From positions 62,001 to 126,000 of the forward strand of contig OZ244139.1 of assembly GCA_965216205.1 (NCBI GenBank): a DNA stretch of 64,000 nt. The letters are read 5' to 3'. Below, piece after piece: positions 59,869-64,000 of the stretch. Position numbers and translations under genes: made by a program. The DNA comes from CADEDH01 sp965216205 (GTDB lineage Bacteria; Actinomycetota; Acidimicrobiia; Acidimicrobiales; SZUA-35). The notes beneath the pieces were generated by a model. The model worked only from the letters and a program-made list of their open reading frames with translations. It was not told where the DNA came from and ran no database searches. Positions within the stretch are counted from its first letter, which is position 1. Each line of letters begins with the position of its first letter.

Positions 59869-60562
59869 CGGGGGGCAGGGCGGCGACGTGGCCGGCCAGC
59901 GTGGTCTGGTCACCGCGGGCCGCCGGTCCTGTGAGCGACGATACTGCGCCCGAGGAGCGAACGTTGTCGAGCGAACCCGCCATCAGGTCCCAGTAGGCGT
60001 CGACCGGAACCCCGATCGACCCGGCGAGCCGCTCGACCTGGGCGCACAGCACCACCACGTGGTTGGCGGCGACCGCAGCGGCGGCGTGATAGCGGGGCCG
60101 GTCGGCATCGGCGACCTCGATCGTCCGGCCACCGAGCGCCGTCACCAGTTGGCCTGCGACCGGATCGCCAGCCACCGCGAACACACCACCGTCGAGCAGC
60201 CGTGCCGCCCCCGCCACCTCGTCGGGCAACGACATCAGTGGATGCACCGACCCGCAGCGTTGGTGGGGCGCCAGCACGTCGAGGCCCTTCGCCCCCGACA
60301 CGTGGACGAGCGCGCCGCCGTCGGGTCGAGGCTCGACGGTGGCGGCCACGGTGGCGATCGCATCATCGGGGACGGCGACCAGCACCACGTCGGCCTCGTC
60401 GAGGATTCCGGCGACGGGGTCGCCGCGGCCGGCGGCGCGGGCGAGGGTCCACCCGGCAGCGGTCAGCGCACGGGCGAACGACGAGCCGGCCCGGCCCCGG
60501 CCGATCACCGCGAACGTCCTCCCGGCCGGTGACCGGTGTGCAGCCGGACGCGGCGAGGGCAT
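59765..60562 (-). CDS. Rossmann/DUF2520 protein, candidate ketopantoate reductase
   Basis: A 265-residue protein with an N-terminal Rossmann fold (FAVIGRGRAGSSFARAL) and a C-terminal DUF2520 domain (HAAAAVAANHVVVLCAQVERLA). It resembles 6-phosphogluconate-type reductases. It is first in an operon with panC and panB, and no panE is seen, so it may reduce ketopantoate to pantoate, as reported for PanG-type enzymes as I recall. ATG at 60562; the MarR stop is two bases upstream. Confidence 0.82.
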   Translation of the reverse strand: MPSPRPAAHRSPAGRTFAVIGRGRAGSSFARALTAAGWTLARAAGRGDPVAGILDEADVVLVAVPDDAIATVAATVEPRPDGGALVHVSGAKGLDVLAPHQRCGSVHPLMSLPDEVAGAARLLDGGVFAVAGDPVAGQLVTALGGRTIEVADADRPRYHAAAAVAANHVVVLCAQVERLAGSIGVPVDAYWDLMAGSLDNVRSSGAVSSLTGPAARGDQTTLAGHVAALPPDERLLYVTLAWHAARLAGTDLEPGWDSVDDHHDR

Positions 60563-60563
60563 G

Positions 60564-61016
60564 TCAGCCCGAGGAGAGCTTCTCGTCCATCCGGCTGACG
60601 ACCCGGTGGACGACGTCGAGCTCATCGACACCGATCAGGTCGAAGAACCAGGTGCGCACGTCGGTGCGGTGCCCCTCGGTGGCCCGCTCGAGCGCGGCCG
60701 CTCCGGCGTCGGTGAGGATGGCGAACAGGCCGCGGCGGTCGGCCTCGCACTCCTCCCGCTCGGCGTACCCGACGCTGACCAGCCGGTCGACCCGGTACGT
60801 CAGCCGGCTGCGGGACACCAGCACCCGGTCGGCGAGCTCGCTCATGCGGATCCGACGGTCGGGCTCGGTCGCCAGCTCCGACAGGATCTCGTAGTCGGTG
60901 AGCGACAGACGGGACCGCTGCTGGAGCTCGTGGTCGAGTCGGTCGATCAGTTGCACGTTGGCGGACAGGAACGCGCGCCACGTCCGCTCCTCCAGCTCTG
61001 TCTGCCCCACGGTCAT
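60564..61016 (-). CDS. MarR-family transcriptional regulator
   Basis: A 150-residue winged-helix regulator. The DNA-binding part is SLTDYEILSELATEPDRRIRMSELADRVLVSRSRLTYRVDRLVSVGYAEREECEADRRGLFAILTDAG, with the wing in ECEADRRG. It is directly upstream of the pantothenate genes and could control itself and them. Ligand unknown. Confidence 0.9.
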   Translation of the reverse strand: MTVGQTELEERTWRAFLSANVQLIDRLDHELQQRSRLSLTDYEILSELATEPDRRIRMSELADRVLVSRSRLTYRVDRLVSVGYAEREECEADRRGLFAILTDAGAAALERATEGHRTDVRTWFFDLIGVDELDVVHRVVSRMDEKLSSG

Positions 61017-61142
61017 GGAGAAAAGCCTACGGCTTCACGGGCTTCGAGACCGCTTCGACACATGACTGAAGCCCGCCGGACACGGGGTCTCAAGGCATCG
61101 ACCCCGGCGAAAACGGTGGTCAGCGGGTCATCGGGGGCTGCG

Positions 61143-61997
61143 TCACCGTCGCTGGCACTGCGGGCACCACGTGGTGGTTCGAGCATCGACCGTGGCCGAG
61201 CGCAGGGTCGATCCGCACCGGTGGCACGGCTCGCCGGCGCGGCCGTAGGCGGCGAGCGTCCGCTGGTTGTCGCCGGCGCCGCCGTCGACGTTGCGGTAGT
61301 CGCGCAGCGTGGTCCCACCGTTGTCGATCCCCTGCGCGAGGACCTCCCGGATCGCGTCGAGGAGAACGGTCGAACGCTCGAGCCCGAGCCTGGTGGCCCG
61401 GGGGTTGATCCCGGCCAGCCACAGGGCCTCGTCGGCGTAGATGTTGCCGACGCCGGCGATCGGTCGTTGCGACAGGAGCTGCGTCTTGATCCGTCGCCGG
61501 CTGGTGCGGAGCCGATCCCAGAACGCCCGTCCGTCGAGGTCGTCGTCGAACGGCTCCGGCCCGGCCGCGGCGAGGGTGGGGATCGACCGGTAGTCGCCGG
61601 CGGCAACGATCCGGATCCGGCCGAAGCGTCGGACGTCGACGAAGCGAAGGGTCTCCTCGGCCGCGGCGAGCCCGTCGCCGCCAGCGTGGGAGCCGCCGAG
61701 CGCCGGGTCGGGCGGGCCGAGGCGCCACCACGCCCGCAGGTACGGATCGGGACCGGCTGCGGGCTGGAAGTCGAGCGCGCCCGTCATCCCGAGGTGGATC
61801 ACGAGCTCCCGATCGTCGTCGGTCGGCACGAGGAGGAACTTGCCCCGCCGTCGGGCAGCGAGGAGCGTGGCGCCGACCGCTTCGACCGCAGGGGTGAACT
61901 TGGCCGAGGGGTGGGAGTCGGCCTCCAGCACCAGCCGACCCCGGAGACGCGGATCGAGCTGACGCCTGATCGTCTCCACCTCCGGCAGCTCAGGCAT
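61143..61997 (-). CDS. mutM: Formamidopyrimidine-DNA glycosylase (Fpg/MutM)
   Basis: A 284-residue Fpg. The N-terminal PELPEVE gives the catalytic Pro2 and Glu3; Lys is in RRGKFLLV; the helix-two-turn-helix is IAGVGNIYADEALW; the zinc finger has CHRCG and CPQC near the end. It removes 8-oxoG and nicks the strand. It stands alone between MarR and the PLP gene. Confidence 0.94.
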   Translation of the reverse strand: MPELPEVETIRRQLDPRLRGRLVLEADSHPSAKFTPAVEAVGATLLAARRRGKFLLVPTDDDRELVIHLGMTGALDFQPAAGPDPYLRAWWRLGPPDPALGGSHAGGDGLAAAEETLRFVDVRRFGRIRIVAAGDYRSIPTLAAAGPEPFDDDLDGRAFWDRLRTSRRRIKTQLLSQRPIAGVGNIYADEALWLAGINPRATRLGLERSTVLLDAIREVLAQGIDNGGTTLRDYRNVDGGAGDNQRTLAAYGRAGEPCHRCGSTLRSATVDARTTTWCPQCQRR

Positions 61998-62072
61998 CGC
62001 CGTTCAGGCTAGGCGCCCTCGACGCCGACCGTATTGGGGCCGGCGACCGGCAACCCGAGTAGTGTCGCGATC

Positions 62073-63089
62073 GTGACCGACCCGGCGACCATCGATCGGC
62101 TCCCGACCCCCGCCCTCCTGGTCGACGAAGTGGTCTTCGAGGCCAACGTCGCGGCGATGAGCGATGCCCTGCCAGGGCCTGCGCTCCGACCCCATGTGAA
62201 GGCCTTCAAGTCGACCGCCATGGCCCGGCGGCTCGTCGATGCCGGCCACCACAAGTTCTGCGCCGCCACCATCCGAGAGCTCGAGGGCCTGGCCAGGTCC
62301 GGCCTCAGCGCCGACCTGCTACTGGCCAACGAGGTCCTGAACTGCTCACGACTCGGCCGGCTCGTCGACGGCGGCGCCCACGTCACCGTCGCCATCGACT
62401 CCCCGGAGACGTTGATGGCGGCGGCCGACGGCGCCATCAGAGACGTCCTGATCGACGTCGAGGTCGGCCTACCCCGCTGCGGCTGCCCCGTGGACGAGGC
62501 CGGCAAGCTCGCCGACCAGGCCAGAGCGGAGGGGCTCAACGTGCGGGGGGTCATGGGCTACGAAGGCCATCTGATGATGGTGGCCGACCCCGACGAGAAG
62601 CGAGCCAAGGTCGAGCGGTCGATGACGAAGCTGCTCACCGCCCACGAAGCGGTCGGTGGCGACATCATCTCCGCTGGCGGCACCGGCACCTACGCCGTCA
62701 ACACCTGGGCCAACGAGATCCAGGCCGGCTCCTACCTCCTGATGGACACCCAGTACGCAACGCTCGACGTGCCGTTCGAGATCGCCATGACCGTGCTCGG
62801 CACCGTGATCTCGGTCAGCCCCAAGGGGTGGTTCGTGATCGACGCCGGGCTCAAGGCGCTGGGCATGGACCACGGCGATCCGGCCTACCCGGACGGCGAG
62901 CTGCTGTTCTGCTCCGACGAGCACAGCACGCTCCGGCCCGCCGAAGGCGACCCCCTGCCGGCCGTCGGCGACAAGGTCCGGCTGCTGCCAGCACACGTCG
63001 ACCCCACCGTCGCCCGTCACGAGCAGTTCTGGGTGCACCGCGGCGACGACATCGTCGACCGCTGGGAGATCGACCTCCGCCACTGGTGA
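62073..63089 (+). CDS. Fold-III PLP enzyme (D-threonine aldolase/alanine racemase-like)
   Basis: A 338-residue fold-III PLP protein. It starts TPALLVDEVVFEANVAAM; the PLP lysine is in LRPHVKAFKST; the C-terminal metal site is LPAHVDPTVARHEQFWV, as in D-threonine aldolase. It may cleave or isomerise a D-amino acid. GTG at 62073 is preferred to the TTG at 62034. It converges on the glycosylase gene with repeats between. Confidence 0.85.
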   Translation: MTDPATIDRLPTPALLVDEVVFEANVAAMSDALPGPALRPHVKAFKSTAMARRLVDAGHHKFCAATIRELEGLARSGLSADLLLANEVLNCSRLGRLVDGGAHVTVAIDSPETLMAAADGAIRDVLIDVEVGLPRCGCPVDEAGKLADQARAEGLNVRGVMGYEGHLMMVADPDEKRAKVERSMTKLLTAHEAVGGDIISAGGTGTYAVNTWANEIQAGSYLLMDTQYATLDVPFEIAMTVLGTVISVSPKGWFVIDAGLKALGMDHGDPAYPDGELLFCSDEHSTLRPAEGDPLPAVGDKVRLLPAHVDPTVARHEQFWVHRGDDIVDRWEIDLRHW

Positions 63090-63104
63090 CCCGCCGCCGA
63101 CACC

Positions 63105-63215
63105 GTTCTGCCGGTCGGGTGCTCCGCCGCTCGCCGTTCTGCCGGTCGGGAGGCGTCATACTCGGGGCGGCTGACAGGCAGAAGCTGTCGCCGTGGAGCG
63201 CCCGACCGGCAGAAC
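63105..63215. repeat. 31-bp-phased direct and inverted GTTCTGCCGG cores
   Basis: GTTCTGCCGGTCGGG starts at 63105 and 63136 (31 apart). The inverted form ends at 63215 (GGCAGAAC from 63208) and, degenerate, at 63184 (GGCAGAAG from 63177), again 31 apart. The layout is the same as the 38965-39105 array with a changed core. It lies between convergent genes. Confidence 0.85.
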
Positions 63216-63218
63216 GTC

Positions 63219-63355
63219 GTCGGGCGGCCTCACCGGCCGCGGTGTTGTCGGGCGGCCTCACCGGCCGCGGTGTTGTCGGGCGGCCTCACCGGCCGCGGTG
63301 TTGTCGGGCGGCCTCACCGGCCGCGGTGTTGTCGGGCGGCCTCACCGGCCGCGGT
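63219..63355. repeat. 28-bp tandem repeat, about five copies
   Basis: Units start at 63219, 63247, 63275, 63303 and 63331 with no visible difference; the last lacks two bases. The unit starts GTCGGGCGGCCTCACCGG. It contains the hairpin GCGGCC-TCACC-GGCCGC. The last copy holds the stop codon and final residues of the glycosylase gene. There are no spacers, so it is not CRISPR. Identity argues for recent slippage. Confidence 0.95.
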
Positions 63356-63999
63356 GGAGCCCGTCGTCGGTGAGGGAGAGCTTCGGCCCGTAGCGGGGTG
63401 CGCTGCCCGCCGACTTCGCCAGCCGCAGCACCCGCCACCGATGACCGGCGTAGGGCTCCAGCAGTTCGAGCATCCGCTCGTCGGTGCCCCTCGGCTCGCC
63501 GGCCAGGAACCACGAGACGGTGTTCGGCAGGTGGAAGTCGCCGATCGGTACCGCGTCGGCGTCGCCCAGCGTCACCGCGGTCACCATCGCCGCAGTCCAC
63601 GGCCCGATCCCGCGGATTCGTTGGAGTCGACCCCGCACCGACGCCGCAGCGTCCGGTCCCGACGCGGCGAACGCCCCCGTCAGCCGCGGCATCTCCCGGG
63701 CCGTCCTGATGAGGATCTCCGCCCGCTTGCGCTCCACTCCCAGCGGGTGGAAGTCGGCGTAGCCCATGCGGGCCACCGCATCCGGCCCGGGGAGGATCCA
63801 ACCCCCCTGGGGTCCCGGCGCCGGATCGCCGAATCGTCGGGCCAGGCGCCGCCGAGCCTTCACCGCGTTGGCGATCTGGACCTTCTGCCCGAAGATGGCC
63901 CCCACCAGGGCATCCCAGGGACGGTCGGTTCTGGCGAGACGGAACGGCCGCTGCCGCCACAGCCTGCCGACGTCACCGGTCGGCGCCCAGCCGGTCAGA
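63342..63999 (-). CDS. HhH-GPD DNA glycosylase (AlkA-like), 5'-truncated by window edge
   Basis: The frame is open to the right window edge, so the N-terminus is missing. The seen 218 residues contain DALVGAIFGQKVQIANAV (the helix before the active site), the HhH motif RIRGIGPWTAAMVTAV, and the catalytic Asp in IGDFHLPN. It is a second AlkA-type enzyme of the window. The last residues (HRGR) and stop come from the 28-bp tandem repeat. Confidence 0.85.
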   Translation of the reverse strand, partial: LTGWAPTGDVGRLWRQRPFRLARTDRPWDALVGAIFGQKVQIANAVKARRRLARRFGDPAPGPQGGWILPGPDAVARMGYADFHPLGVERKRAEILIRTAREMPRLTGAFAASGPDAAASVRGRLQRIRGIGPWTAAMVTAVTLGDADAVPIGDFHLPNTVSWFLAGEPRGTDERMLELLEPYAGHRWRVLRLAKSAGSAPRYGPKLSLTDDGLHRGR

Positions 64000-64000
64000 T

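Noticed and set aside
60339..62012. Open frame of 557 codons on the + strand opposite DUF2520, MarR and mutM
   Set aside because: Spans three well-supported genes and has no recognisable domain.
63219..63355. Tandem array considered as a CRISPR
   Set aside because: Units are contiguous 28-bp copies with no unique spacers and no cas genes nearby.

Overview
The window is a chromosomal stretch of a GC-rich bacterium, very probably an actinobacterium of the Acidimicrobiia (Ilumatobacter-like). This is an inference from the strong G/C third-position bias, many GTG/TTG starts, chains of 1-4 bp ATGA/GTGA overlaps, a DUF3499 protein, SigE-type ECF sigma, F420/FMN split-barrel protein and DUF4349/DUF4333-type lipoproteins. 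There is no rRNA, phage, insertion sequence or CRISPR array. One tRNA (Arg, anticodon CCT) is present. Both edge genes (a sulfotransferase at the left and an AlkA-like glycosylase at the right) are cut by the window.

Positions 1-12,600 hold a surface-glycan cluster: a sulfotransferase, two NodB-type deacetylases, three GT4 glycosyltransferases, a membrane PglF/CapD-type nucleotide-sugar dehydratase, a WbpP/GalE-type epimerase, a GNAT protein, a PglC-type initiating phosphosugar transferase and a PglD-type acetyltransferase. The set looks like bacillosamine-type N-acetyl sugar synthesis plus assembly on a lipid carrier, but no aminotransferase is seen.

Positions 12,870-23,800 are a respiratory island and the most interesting part. 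A leftward operon encodes a three-helix cytochrome c, a GltD-like flavoprotein with two C-terminal 4Fe-4S clusters, a split b6/subunit-IV-type cytochrome b, a Rieske protein, a second cytochrome c, a small acidic protein and a two-CBS-domain protein. Divergently, a rightward operon encodes a ba3-type oxidase (subunits IIa, II, I), followed by two SCO-like proteins. Between the two operons is a perfect 12-bp-arm inverted repeat whose core, GGGAC-N4-GTCCC, has the half-sites and spacing of the mycobacterial DosR box; the last gene of the leftward operon resembles the CBS-type proteins of that hypoxia regulon. I read this as a redox/hypoxia-controlled module able to feed reduced pyridine nucleotide or ferredoxin electrons into a bc-type complex.

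Positions 23,960-39,100 carry a lipid kinase, a membrane-anchored trypsin-like protease, ArfB, a split-barrel oxidoreductase, a GH3 glycosidase, a headless CCA-enzyme-like HD protein followed by an alkyltransferase-like protein, two more sulfotransferases, a hydrolase, a Nudix protein, DUF3499 and DUF4349 proteins. Positions 39,130-43,500 hold gcvT-gcvP behind a tandem glycine riboswitch. Then come surE, lipoproteins, a phosphotransferase, a transglycosylase, a DUF4214 protein, a rhodanese/NMO-like/prmA operon, ppx, an ogt-alkA operon, small hypothetical genes, a histidine-kinase remnant, an RNB nuclease, a pantothenate operon (DUF2520-panC-panB), a MarR regulator, mutM and a fold-III PLP enzyme.

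Three intergenic loci carry unusual repeats built from a short TCTGSC-type core set in direct and inverted copies with a period of exactly 31 bp (two loci) or 61 bp (one locus). They look like one family of phased, hairpin-forming elements. A separate 28-bp tandem repeat at the right edge supplies the stop codon of the terminal gene.
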